Shown here: piece by piece, positions 8,430 to 16,447 of the stretch | How the letters are laid out: each line of letters opens with the position of its first letter | Position numbering within the stretch: position 1 is the stretch's first letter | Source of the DNA: Runella sp. CRIBMP | GTDB taxonomy: Bacteria; Bacteroidota; Bacteroidia; Cytophagales; Spirosomataceae | Reading direction: 5' to 3' | NCBI RefSeq assembly: GCF_009905605.1 | Contig: NZ_JAAAKZ010000018.1 | Location: 1-64,000, forward strand | DNA length: 64,000 nucleotides | The notes under the pieces: generated by a model | The model's database searches: none | Seen by the model: the letters and a program-made list of their open reading frames with translations, nothing else | What the model was told of the DNA's origin: nothing | Translations under genes and position numbers: made by a program

Positions 8430-9854
8430 TTATAATTGGGGTATTTTTGCAATGACTTCGGTGCCGCGCCCGATGGCTGAGTTGATTTTCAATACACCAT
8501 CAAGCAAATGCGCTCGTTCGTGAAGATTGCGTAGTCCATTGGTGGCAGTTGATTTTTTTCGAGCAGCATTAAAACCCTTGCCATTGTCGGTCACCCGAAG
8601 GGTTACTTTTTTGTTGCTCAGCGAAACATCCAGACTGATTTGTGTTGCTTCTGAGTGCTTTACGGCATTATTAATGGCTTCCTGCGCAATTCGGTAGAGT
8701 CCTATCTCAACATTCCTGTCCAGACGTTTTTCCTTCAAATTGGAAGTAAAAGTCAGCTGAGCGCTTGTATTTCGCGCCGTTGAATCCATCAATTGTTTCA
8801 AGGCCAAGTCGATGCCAAAATCATTGAGGACGGTCGGCATCAGGTTGTGGGAGATGGTTCTGACTTCCTGAATCGTTTGGCTGATAACGGTCCGCAAATC
8901 TTGCGCATTGCGGAGGTCTCGCGGGCTCCATTCTTTGGTTTCGCCAAAATTTTCAGCAATTAGTTTTAGGCCCGTAAGCATTTGCCCTACCCCGTCGTGC
9001 ATTTCTTTTGAGAGGCGTTTGCGCTCTTCTTCCTGTCCTTGCAAAAGCGCCGAAGCCCGAATTTTATGCTCTTTGATTTCTTGCTGGTGGCGGAGTTGGG
9101 TGGCTTCCAATAGCTGCGCCTGCGTGTCGCGCAGTTGTTGATACGCGTTTTGAAGTTCCCGGTTAGCAATCATCGTGTTTTCGCGTGCATCCATCAATTG
9201 AGCGATTGTTTCGCGTAATTTCCCTACCGCTGGGCGGAAAATAAACAACCCCTCCAACAATAGTATAACCAACGTTAAAGCCATCAGCCATAGTTCAATA
9301 CGACGAAGGCGAGTTACTTTTTCTTTTGCTTCTTTATCGTATTGAAATACGATTTGATTCATTTTGTGTAAAAAAATCAGTTCGTGCGCAAAAATATTAC
9401 GAACTGATAAGTCAATGCTGGCCGAGTCTCCAGGCTTTTCCATCCACTTCAGTACCGAATGGGCATTTTGTTGAATGGCCCTGAAATGAGGTTCTATATC
9501 CACAAACATTGCTCTTACAGTGTCACTATTGACGTAAGTGGCCGAAATATCCCGTAGGTTGCCCGTTTGGAGTTGATCCTGGTGGTCTTCCCAATCGGCC
9601 AATACCCTTTTAAACTCTTTCAATTGAGTGCTTTGGTCGGCCAAATCGGGACGTTGAGTGAGGAGCAGGGCGGTTTTGGCAATCAGCTGACTTTGAAAGC
9701 GCTGCCGCCCTGCAAAATTGACCAACCAAGAGTCATTCAGGCCGTCTTTAAGGGTGTTTTGGACCAAGATTTGCCCCAATATCGTTAAAAAAGCAACTAA
9801 CGATAAAGCCGTGATATACAATCGGGTGAACCGTTTGGGAATACGTAGGGGCAT
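8430..9854 (-). CDS. NarX/PilJ-type sensor histidine kinase
   Basis: The 474-residue product has TM1 at about 12-31, a periplasmic domain to about 187, TM2 at about 188-207, and a coiled coil at about 210-270. A HisKA_3 dimerisation helix follows with H286 (M-H-D-G-V-G-Q), then a HATPase with N-A-V-K-H and D-N-G-K-G-F. Right after TM1 comes N46-F-A-G-R-Q-R-F-Q-S-Q, close to the PilJ-family motif N-x-A-G-R-Q-R-M-L-S-Q and related to the NarX/NarQ P-box that binds nitrate and nitrite. The gene lies 11 nt after nirD and 10 nt before its regulator. Sensing of nitrate or nitrite is inferred, not shown. Confidence 0.88.
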   Translation of the reverse strand: MPLRIPKRFTRLYITALSLVAFLTILGQILVQNTLKDGLNDSWLVNFAGRQRFQSQLIAKTALLLTQRPDLADQSTQLKEFKRVLADWEDHQDQLQTGNLRDISATYVNSDTVRAMFVDIEPHFRAIQQNAHSVLKWMEKPGDSASIDLSVRNIFAHELIFLHKMNQIVFQYDKEAKEKVTRLRRIELWLMALTLVILLLEGLFIFRPAVGKLRETIAQLMDARENTMIANRELQNAYQQLRDTQAQLLEATQLRHQQEIKEHKIRASALLQGQEEERKRLSKEMHDGVGQMLTGLKLIAENFGETKEWSPRDLRNAQDLRTVISQTIQEVRTISHNLMPTVLNDFGIDLALKQLMDSTARNTSAQLTFTSNLKEKRLDRNVEIGLYRIAQEAINNAVKHSEATQISLDVSLSNKKVTLRVTDNGKGFNAARKKSTATNGLRNLHERAHLLDGVLKINSAIGRGTEVIAKIPQL

Positions 9855-9865
9855 GATTCATGGTT

Positions 9866-10204
9866 TTAGACGCCAATAAAAACGAATCCGTCTTCTACTT
9901 TGACGGGGTATACATTGATGCAATAGTCTTCGCCTTGCAGGTTGAGGCCCGTTTCGAGCGAAAAGGTTTTTTTATGAAATGGGCACGCTACTTTAGGATG
10001 TCCCTGTTGGTCGCCGAGCATCCCTCGGCTCAAAATCATCTGGTGCTTGTGAGGACATTCGTTGTCGGTGGCATACCATTTGTCCAATTGTTTGAAATGG
10101 AACACCGCAATTTGCCGGTCATGGTATTTTACACAGGCTCCGCCATTTTCGGGAAACGCTGATATCGGGGCCGCTTTAAACCAAGTTGTATGTTGAGTTG
10201 TCAT
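9866..10204 (-). CDS. nirD: nitrite reductase small subunit, Rieske-type
   Basis: The 112-residue product is a complete NirD-like Rieske fold. Cluster ligands are present: C50-P-H52 and C74-P-F-H77, with 21 residues between the pairs. Many NirD proteins (for example that of E. coli) have lost these ligands, so this one may bind a [2Fe-2S] cluster. It would associate with NirB in the cytoplasm for NADH-dependent reduction of nitrite to ammonium. The gene starts 38 nt after nirB ends. Confidence 0.92.
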   Translation of the reverse strand: MTTQHTTWFKAAPISAFPENGGACVKYHDRQIAVFHFKQLDKWYATDNECPHKHQMILSRGMLGDQQGHPKVACPFHKKTFSLETGLNLQGEDYCINVYPVKVEDGFVFIGV

Positions 10205-10242
10205 GAGAATTGTCGAATAAATGATGATTAGATACGTTGTTT

Positions 10243-12762
10243 TTACCAGTCTGACGGACGTTTTTGGCCTCTCATTTCTACAAATTCAAGGGTTGGGTCC
10301 GCTTCTTCCGAATTGACAAAGTGGGTAAATCGTGCCCGAATTTCGGGTGTTTCGACGGCCACTCGCCATTCGTCATGGTACGTTTCAATCAAGTATTCCA
10401 TTTCTTTTTCCAGCTCCTCACAAATCCCCAGGCTGTCGTTGATAATCACGTCGCGTAGGTACTCCAGCCCGCCTTCTAGTTTGTTAAACCACGTGGCGGT
10501 GCGTTGGAGTGGCTCGGCGGTTTTGATATAAAACATCAAAAACCGGTCGATGTACTTGATGCAGGTGTCATCGTCGAGGTCGCTTGCAAAAAGCACGGCG
10601 TGTTGGGGCTTGATGCCCCCGTTGCCGCAGAGATACAGGTTCCAGCCTTTTTCGGTCGCAATAATGCCAAAGTCTTTGCTTTGTGCTTCGGCGCATTCTC
10701 GGGTACAACCCGACACCGCACTCTTAAGCTTGTGGGGAGCACGAATTCCTTTGTAACGATTCTCGATTCTGACCGCATACCCTACGGCGTCTTGCACGCC
10801 AAAACGGCACCACGTATTGCCGACGCAGCTTTTTACGGTGCGCAAAGCTTTGCCGTAGGCGTGCCCACTTTCGAACCCTACATCAATCAGTTCTTCCCAA
10901 ATAAAAGGAAGTTGCTCTACGCGTGCGCCAAATAAATCAACCCGCTGACCACCAGTGATTTTGCAGTAAAGGTCGTATTTTTTAGCAACGGTTCCGAGGG
11001 CAATCAATTGGTCGGCAGTGATTTCGCCACCAGGTACGCGCGGTACGACCGAATACGTGCCGCCGCGCTGAATGTTGGCTAGGTATCGGTCATTGGTGTC
11101 TTGAATAACGGCTTGCTTGGCAATCACGTCATTGTAAATACTCGCCAGCATAGAAGCTACGGCGGGTTTACAAACTTCGCAGCCGCAGCCTTTGCCGTGT
11201 TTTTCTAGCACTTCGTCGAAGGTACGCGTGCCCGACATTTTGATGAGGTGATACATTTCCTGGCGCGAGTAGTCAAAATGTTCACACAGTACTTTTTTGA
11301 CCGTTTTGCCTTGTTTTTTGAGCGTTTCGGTCAATAAATCAGACAACATCGGAACACAGCCACCGCAACCCGTACCTGCCTTGGTGCATTTTTTAATGGC
11401 CGCTACGTCACCCAGATTCTGCCCTTCAATGGCTTCGCAAATGGTGCCTTTTGTAATATTTTCGCAGGAACAAATGCTTGCGTCGTCGGGTAAGGAAGCT
11501 ACACCCATGCCAGCACCAGCGCTTTCGCCTTTGCGGACTGGCATGACCAAATCTTCTGGGTTGGGCGGTAAAATCATTTGATTTTTGACCATTTGAAGCA
11601 GCATATTATAATTGTCTGCTTCGCCCACCAGAATTCCCCCTAAGAGGTGTTTTCCGTCGGTGGTTACGTTGAGGCGTTTGTAAATACCTTTGAGTTTATC
11701 TTCTACCACGATGGTGTCGTGGGGCGTATGCTCGCAAAAAGGTTCCCCGAAACTGGCTACGTCGACTCCAATCAATTTAAGTTTGGTCGACATATCAAAG
11801 GCGTGAAAGGATTTAACATCTCCTTTTTTGGCAATAGACAGCGTGAGATTATTGGCTACTACCTCAGCCATTTCGTAGCCAGGCGCAACTAGTCCGTAAA
11901 TCATTCCTTTGTGCAAAGCACATTCGCCGATGGCATAAATATCGGAATCGGTGGTTTGTAGTTCGTCGTTGACCATGATTCCGCCCCGGGGGCCAACGCC
12001 CAAGCCAGCTTGTTTGGCCAGTTCGTCGCGGGGGCGAATACCCGCTGAAACCACCACCATATCTACCTCCAACGAGGTATTGTCCACAAAGGCAAGCCCT
12101 TTTACGTTGGATTCTCCCTCGAAGTGAGCTGTATTTTTATTAAGGTGAATTTGAATCCCCAAGGCTTCCATTTTACGTTTGAGCATTCCCGCCCCAGCGG
12201 CGTCCAATTGCCGGGGCATGAGGCGCGGAGCAAACTCAATAACGTGCGTTTCGAGGCCGAGGTCGAGGGTGGCTTTGGCGGCTTCTAGCCCCAAAAGTCC
12301 GCCTCCAATTACCGCCGCTCGGCTAGCTCCCTGCGCATAACTTATGATGGCGTCTAAATCTTCGATGGTGCGATAGACAAAGACCCCTTCTTTTTCTACG
12401 CCCGGTACAGGGGGGACAAACGCCGAAGAGCCCGTAGCGAGAATGAGTTTGTCGTACTCGATTTTTCGCCCGGTGTGGGTCATGACGTAATGCGCTTCGG
12501 GGTGGATGTGCAATACGCACTCGCCCGTAAGGAGTTGGATGCCGTTTTCGGCGTACCAACTTGCGGGTGCCATTGTAAGCTCGTCGACCGACGTGCCTGA
12601 GAAATAAGCGGAAAGATGAACCCGATCGTACGCTGGCCGAGGTTCTTCGCCGATTACCGTGATAGAAAACGAGCCGCCACCCGCTTTATTCAGCAACTTT
12701 TCGCAGAACTTATAGCCTACCATTCCGTTGCCTACTACCACTACCTTTTGAGGTTGTGCCAT
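10243..12762 (-). CDS. nirB: assimilatory NAD(P)H-nitrite reductase large subunit
   Basis: The 839-residue product has an N-terminal FAD/NAD(P)H pyridine-nucleotide-disulfide oxidoreductase half (G-N-G-M-V-G-Y near residue 11; second Rossmann motif G-G-G-L-L-G-L-E near 152-159). Two BFD-like [2Fe-2S] segments follow at about 428-540 (C-S-C-E-N, G-T-G-C-G-G-C, G-C-G-C-E-V-C). The sulfite/nitrite reductase half carries siroheme-[4Fe-4S] cysteines in C-x5-C (about 643/649) and C-T-R-E-C (about 684/688). It reduces nitrite to ammonium with six electrons. It heads the nirB-nirD-kinase-regulator unit and is divergent from the siroheme gene cobA. Confidence 0.96.
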   Translation of the reverse strand: MAQPQKVVVVGNGMVGYKFCEKLLNKAGGGSFSITVIGEEPRPAYDRVHLSAYFSGTSVDELTMAPASWYAENGIQLLTGECVLHIHPEAHYVMTHTGRKIEYDKLILATGSSAFVPPVPGVEKEGVFVYRTIEDLDAIISYAQGASRAAVIGGGLLGLEAAKATLDLGLETHVIEFAPRLMPRQLDAAGAGMLKRKMEALGIQIHLNKNTAHFEGESNVKGLAFVDNTSLEVDMVVVSAGIRPRDELAKQAGLGVGPRGGIMVNDELQTTDSDIYAIGECALHKGMIYGLVAPGYEMAEVVANNLTLSIAKKGDVKSFHAFDMSTKLKLIGVDVASFGEPFCEHTPHDTIVVEDKLKGIYKRLNVTTDGKHLLGGILVGEADNYNMLLQMVKNQMILPPNPEDLVMPVRKGESAGAGMGVASLPDDASICSCENITKGTICEAIEGQNLGDVAAIKKCTKAGTGCGGCVPMLSDLLTETLKKQGKTVKKVLCEHFDYSRQEMYHLIKMSGTRTFDEVLEKHGKGCGCEVCKPAVASMLASIYNDVIAKQAVIQDTNDRYLANIQRGGTYSVVPRVPGGEITADQLIALGTVAKKYDLYCKITGGQRVDLFGARVEQLPFIWEELIDVGFESGHAYGKALRTVKSCVGNTWCRFGVQDAVGYAVRIENRYKGIRAPHKLKSAVSGCTRECAEAQSKDFGIIATEKGWNLYLCGNGGIKPQHAVLFASDLDDDTCIKYIDRFLMFYIKTAEPLQRTATWFNKLEGGLEYLRDVIINDSLGICEELEKEMEYLIETYHDEWRVAVETPEIRARFTHFVNSEEADPTLEFVEMRGQKRPSDW

Positions 12763-13154
12763 GAAAATGTTGTTTTGAGAATCCCTAAGTACTCTTTGTT
12801 ATTTACTGCTTTTTATCAAAATAGTTAAATTAATACCTGTTTTACCTTAAAACTAAAAATTGTTGTTTTTGCAAAAAAGAATAATAAAAAGGATATTATT
12901 GAATGTTGTTTTTGCAAAAATAGTAGTGTTGTTTAAATTATTACTTAAAAATAATACTTAATTTCTCAAAATTCACTATTTTTGATTAAATATTTTTTAA
13001 AATAGCTACTTAGCAAAATAATATTTCAATAAAGTATTTATAAAGTACAAAAAGCGTTTGTGTAAGCATTAAAAGTAGGTCCAGAAAATACTGAGTAGAT
13101 AAAGGGTGGCGGCCCTGTTTCTGGATGCATTCATTTTTAAAAACGGGATTAACG
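12763..13154. promoter_or_regulatory. divergent nirB / cobA control region
   Basis: This AT-rich, 392-bp region holds the promoters of nirB (minus) and cobA (plus). TAnnTTTG-like -7 elements are seen on the minus strand at 12915-12922 and on the plus strand at 12977-12984, but I do not see a matching TTTG at the right distance for either. It also contains two copies of a 17-bp repeat, listed separately. No small gene was recognised. Confidence 0.5.
12861..12920. promoter_or_regulatory. two palindromic direct repeats before nirB
   Basis: TGTTGTTTTTGCAAAAA occurs exactly at 12861-12877 and at 12904-12920. Each copy contains the perfect 12-bp palindrome TTTTTGCAAAAA. The copies are 43 bp apart start to start, about four helical turns, which would place two bound dimers on one face of DNA. 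The second copy overlaps a minus-strand -7-like element. They could be binding sites for the operon's own NarL-type regulator or for a global factor; AT-richness tempers this. Confidence 0.45.
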
Positions 13155-13916
13155 ATGAAACCAAAATTAACACTCGTGGGAGCAGGTCCGGGAGACCCTG
13201 AGCTCCTCACTCTCAAAGGACTTAAAGCTATTCAGTCGGCAGATGTGGTATTGTACGATGCCCTTGTTTCTACCGAACTTCTCACGTACGCGCCAGCCCA
13301 CGCCCACATCGTATTTGTTGGCAAGCGTCGCGGGCGTTGTGAATTTGTCCAGCAGGATTTGAATCAGCTCATTGTAGATTATGCCCTCAACTACGGCCAC
13401 GTGGTCAGACTCAAAGGCGGCGACTCGTTTGTGTTTGGACGCGGCTATGAAGAGATTGTTTTTGCCCAAGATTTCGGTATTGAAACAACCGTTGTGCCGG
13501 GCATTTCAAGCAGTATTGCCGTCCCTGCCTTGGCGGGAATTCCGCTGACTTGCCGTGGGGTGAGCGAAAGTTTTTGGGTATTGACTGGAACCACAAAAAA
13601 TCATACGCTTTCTAAAGATGTAGGCAAGGCGGCGCAAAGCTCCGCTACCTTGGTGATTTTGATGGGAATGCAGCATTTGGCGCAAATCGTGGCTGAACTT
13701 GCCGAGGCTGGCAAAGGCGATACGCCCGTAGCCATCATCCAAAACGGCAGTACTCCCGAAGAAAAGATAGGGTTGGGTACGGTTGATACCATCATTGAAG
13801 TCGTTGAAAAAGAGGCATTGGCCAATCCCGCAATTATCATTATCGGCGAAGTAGTACGACTGCACCCCTCTTATGAAAAAGGTAGAATGGAGAGGCTTTC
13901 GGCTTTGAGTTACTAA
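13155..13916 (+). CDS. cobA: uroporphyrinogen-III C-methyltransferase
   Basis: The 253-residue SAM-dependent methyltransferase converts uroporphyrinogen III to precorrin-2, the first step to siroheme. The signature V-G-A-G-P-G-D-P-E-L-L-T-L is at residues 7-19. Later motifs V-R-L-K-G-G-D-S-F-V-F-G-R-G and V-P-G-I-S-S are also present. It is a single-domain enzyme without the CysG dehydrogenase/chelatase half. The ATG at 13155 fits the family N-terminus better than the upstream ATG at 13125. Divergence from nirB fits its job of supplying siroheme to NirB. It is also called sumT. Confidence 0.94.
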   Translation: MKPKLTLVGAGPGDPELLTLKGLKAIQSADVVLYDALVSTELLTYAPAHAHIVFVGKRRGRCEFVQQDLNQLIVDYALNYGHVVRLKGGDSFVFGRGYEEIVFAQDFGIETTVVPGISSSIAVPALAGIPLTCRGVSESFWVLTGTTKNHTLSKDVGKAAQSSATLVILMGMQHLAQIVAELAEAGKGDTPVAIIQNGSTPEEKIGLGTVDTIIEVVEKEALANPAIIIIGEVVRLHPSYEKGRMERLSALSY

Positions 13917-13926
13917 AAACCTCTGT

Positions 13927-15081
13927 ATGAAACGCCTTTTATTATTGCTTACTACCTCCGTGGTTTGTCAGCTTTCGTATGCCCAAGCGACACCTGAACT
14001 TTGTCAAGGTGCGTATTTTACCGAGCCTCAGGGGAAAAATTTTTTGGGGCAACACGTTCCTGCGTCCAAACAAGAATGGGAAATCAGAGCGCAACAAATC
14101 AGGAATCGTATTTTGGAAGGCAGCGAATTGCAAAAAATGCCTCCGCGCCCTTCCTCAAAGCCGATTATTCACAGTAGGAGAGAAATGGATGGGTATACCA
14201 TTGAAAATGTGGCATTTGAGAGCATAGATGGGTATTATGTAACGGGTAACCTCTATAAACCACTGAACCAAAAAGGCCCTTTTGCGGCGGTCTTGTGTCC
14301 GCATGGGCATACCGCTAAGCCAGATGCACGTTTTCTGGAACCGATGCAGTTTAGGTGCGCCAATTTGGCCCGCATGGGCGCGGTGGTGTTTGCTTATGAT
14401 ATGATTGGGTACAGCGATTCGCAGCTGAGCACGCACAAAATCCCCAAAGCCTTTAAACTTCAGACCATCAACAGCATTCGAGCATTAGATTTTTTATTGT
14501 CACAACCCAATATTGATAAGAATCGGGTAGGGGTAACTGGAGAATCGGGCGGTGGAACGCAGACTTTTATGCTCACAGCGTTGGACCCTCGTATCAAAGT
14601 TTCGGTGCCAGTGGTGATGGTATCTGCGCATTTTTTCGGCGGTTGTGTGTGTGAAAGTGGAATGCCCGTTCATAAAAAAGGGGGCTTTCAAACCAATAAC
14701 GTAGAAATTGCGGCATTGGCGGCCCCGCGGCCCATGTTGTTGGTGTCGGACGGTGCCGACTGGACTAAAAATAATCCAGAAGTGGAATATCCACATTTAC
14801 AAAAAATCTACGGATTATATGGCAAAGAAAATTTGGTTGAAAATGTACACCTGCCCAACGAAAAGCACGACTACGGCCCCTCAAAACGTGCGGCAGCGTA
14901 CCGTTTTTTAGCCAAGCATTTAAAATTGGACATCTCGAAAGTAACCAAAGCCGACGATAGCATTGATGAAAGCCATGCCAAGCTGCTCGACCGCAAAGAC
15001 CTTGAAGTGTTTAACGAAGCCCATCCGCGTCCTACCAATGCCGTGGCTAGTGAAGAGGCGGTAATGGCGCTGTTGAAATAG
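13927..15081 (+). CDS. secreted alpha/beta hydrolase (acetyl-xylan-esterase-like)
   Basis: The 384-residue product has a signal peptide ending near Y-A-Q at residues 18-20. Its alpha/beta hydrolase core has the nucleophile elbow G-E-S-G-G-G (Ser near residue 212), an oxyanion segment C-P-H-G-H near 125, and a late K-H-D-Y-G histidine motif near 319. It resembles the acetyl xylan esterase / dienelactone hydrolase-like group found in many Bacteroidota. It starts 10 nt after cobA and could be co-transcribed, though no functional tie is obvious. Substrate unknown. Confidence 0.8.
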   Translation: MKRLLLLLTTSVVCQLSYAQATPELCQGAYFTEPQGKNFLGQHVPASKQEWEIRAQQIRNRILEGSELQKMPPRPSSKPIIHSRREMDGYTIENVAFESIDGYYVTGNLYKPLNQKGPFAAVLCPHGHTAKPDARFLEPMQFRCANLARMGAVVFAYDMIGYSDSQLSTHKIPKAFKLQTINSIRALDFLLSQPNIDKNRVGVTGESGGGTQTFMLTALDPRIKVSVPVVMVSAHFFGGCVCESGMPVHKKGGFQTNNVEIAALAAPRPMLLVSDGADWTKNNPEVEYPHLQKIYGLYGKENLVENVHLPNEKHDYGPSKRAAAYRFLAKHLKLDISKVTKADDSIDESHAKLLDRKDLEVFNEAHPRPTNAVASEEAVMALLK

Positions 15082-15087
15082 TATTGC

Positions 15088-15162
15088 ATCGCGGTGTTAG
15101 ACGGGCTGGGTGGGTACGCCGATGTAGCCCCTGGTTAGAATCATCTCACACCGCGATTTTTT
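15088..15162 (+). terminator. long-looped terminator hairpin
   Basis: Perfect 10-bp arms ATCGCGGTGT (15088-15097) and ACACCGCGAT (15148-15157) are followed by T's to 15162. Inside, GGGCT (15103-15107) can pair with AGCCC (15126-15130), giving a branched or extended structure. It lies 7 nt after the esterase stop, so it is most likely its terminator, although the 50-nt interior is longer than usual. Confidence 0.55.
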
Positions 15163-16322
15163 CATAAGCTATTCAGTGCTTGTTTCAAATCTTCAATCAG
15201 ATAGTCAACTTCTTCCAGACCTATATAAAGCCGTACCAGATGGTGTTCTGGATTTTGGGCATCAAATTCTTGGGGGTGCAGGCCCGCGCATTTGGGCATG
15301 ATGAGTGATTCGTGGCCACCCCAACTTACTGCTAATAAGAAGTGTTTTAGGGTTTTAGCAAATTTCTCAATTTGGTCATATCGTTCTACTTTGAGCGCAA
15401 TGGTTACCAAACCGCAAGCCCCGGTCATTTGTTTTTTTGCCAATTCATACTGCGGAAAATCAGGGTCTAGTGGAAAATAAACGCGCTCAACGGCGGGGTG
15501 ATTTTTCAAAAAAGCGACCACTTTGTGGGTACTTTCCGAAATATGTTTCAGCCGAATTGGCAACGTTCGTAAGCCTCTTAATAGCAACCAACCGTTAAAA
15601 GGAGATATAAAAGCACCCGTATTGAGGGCTTCACGGTCAAAAATCTGCTTAATCATGGCTTTACTGCCCGTCAAAACTCCCGCCACAGTATCCGAATGCC
15701 CGCCGATGTACTTGGTGGCCGATTGCAGGGATAAATCGATGCCAAAGCGATGCGGTTTTTGGAACAATGGCGAACAGTAACTATTGTCAATGATGGTGAC
15801 AATGCCCCGCGATTTTGCCAGTTGAGCCACCGCTGCCAAATCTTGCAGATCAAAAGTCAGGGTATTGGGTGATTCCAAATAAATCACTTTAGTGTTGGGT
15901 TGCAGGGCAGCTTCAAAATTTTCAATCAGCGTACCATCTACGTAAGTGGTCGAAACATTGTACCGGGGCAGAATGTTGTCAAACAATTTCCACGCCCAAG
16001 TATAGGGTTTGTGAACGCTTACAATGTGGTCGCCAGCCTGAACATTGGACATTACCGCGCAAAAAATGGCCGACGCGCCGCTGTTTAGGACCAAACAATC
16101 TTCGGCTTCGTCTAAGGCAGCTAATTTTTGGCGTAAAATATCGACGGTTGGGTTCACGCCACGAGAATACAAGTAGGCCGACATTTCATCTTCAAAAGCC
16201 GCGCGCAGAGAAGCAAAATCATTAAAAACGAAATTGCTAGTTTGTACAATCGGCGGGCTAACGGCGTTGAAGTAATGCTCGCGGTCTTCGGCAAGCTCAT
16301 TGATAATGTGAGAATAGTGCAT
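15162..16322 (-). CDS. trans-sulfuration family PLP enzyme (cystathionine gamma-synthase/lyase type)
   Basis: The 386-residue fold-type I PLP enzyme belongs to the Cys/Met metabolism family. The substrate-tunnel motif Y-S-R-G-V-N-P-T lies at about 53-60. The PLP lysine sits in S-A-T-K-Y-I-G-G-H-S-D near residue 205, and the aspartate D-N-S-Y near 180 contacts the pyridine ring. Members include cystathionine gamma-synthase, cystathionine lyases, methionine gamma-lyase and O-acyl-homoserine sulfhydrylase; sequence reading alone does not settle which. The gene converges on the esterase gene. No other methionine gene is adjacent. Confidence 0.85.
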   Translation of the reverse strand: MHYSHIINELAEDREHYFNAVSPPIVQTSNFVFNDFASLRAAFEDEMSAYLYSRGVNPTVDILRQKLAALDEAEDCLVLNSGASAIFCAVMSNVQAGDHIVSVHKPYTWAWKLFDNILPRYNVSTTYVDGTLIENFEAALQPNTKVIYLESPNTLTFDLQDLAAVAQLAKSRGIVTIIDNSYCSPLFQKPHRFGIDLSLQSATKYIGGHSDTVAGVLTGSKAMIKQIFDREALNTGAFISPFNGWLLLRGLRTLPIRLKHISESTHKVVAFLKNHPAVERVYFPLDPDFPQYELAKKQMTGACGLVTIALKVERYDQIEKFAKTLKHFLLAVSWGGHESLIMPKCAGLHPQEFDAQNPEHHLVRLYIGLEEVDYLIEDLKQALNSL

Positions 16323-16447
16323 GTAAAGAGAATTTATCGCAGTAATATCCCGATGAAAATGCGAAAATAGAACACTACGCTAATTATTAGTGCTACTGCT
16401 GACAGAAATATCCAACCGTAGGAGAGCAATGGCTTTCGGGTTTGGGA

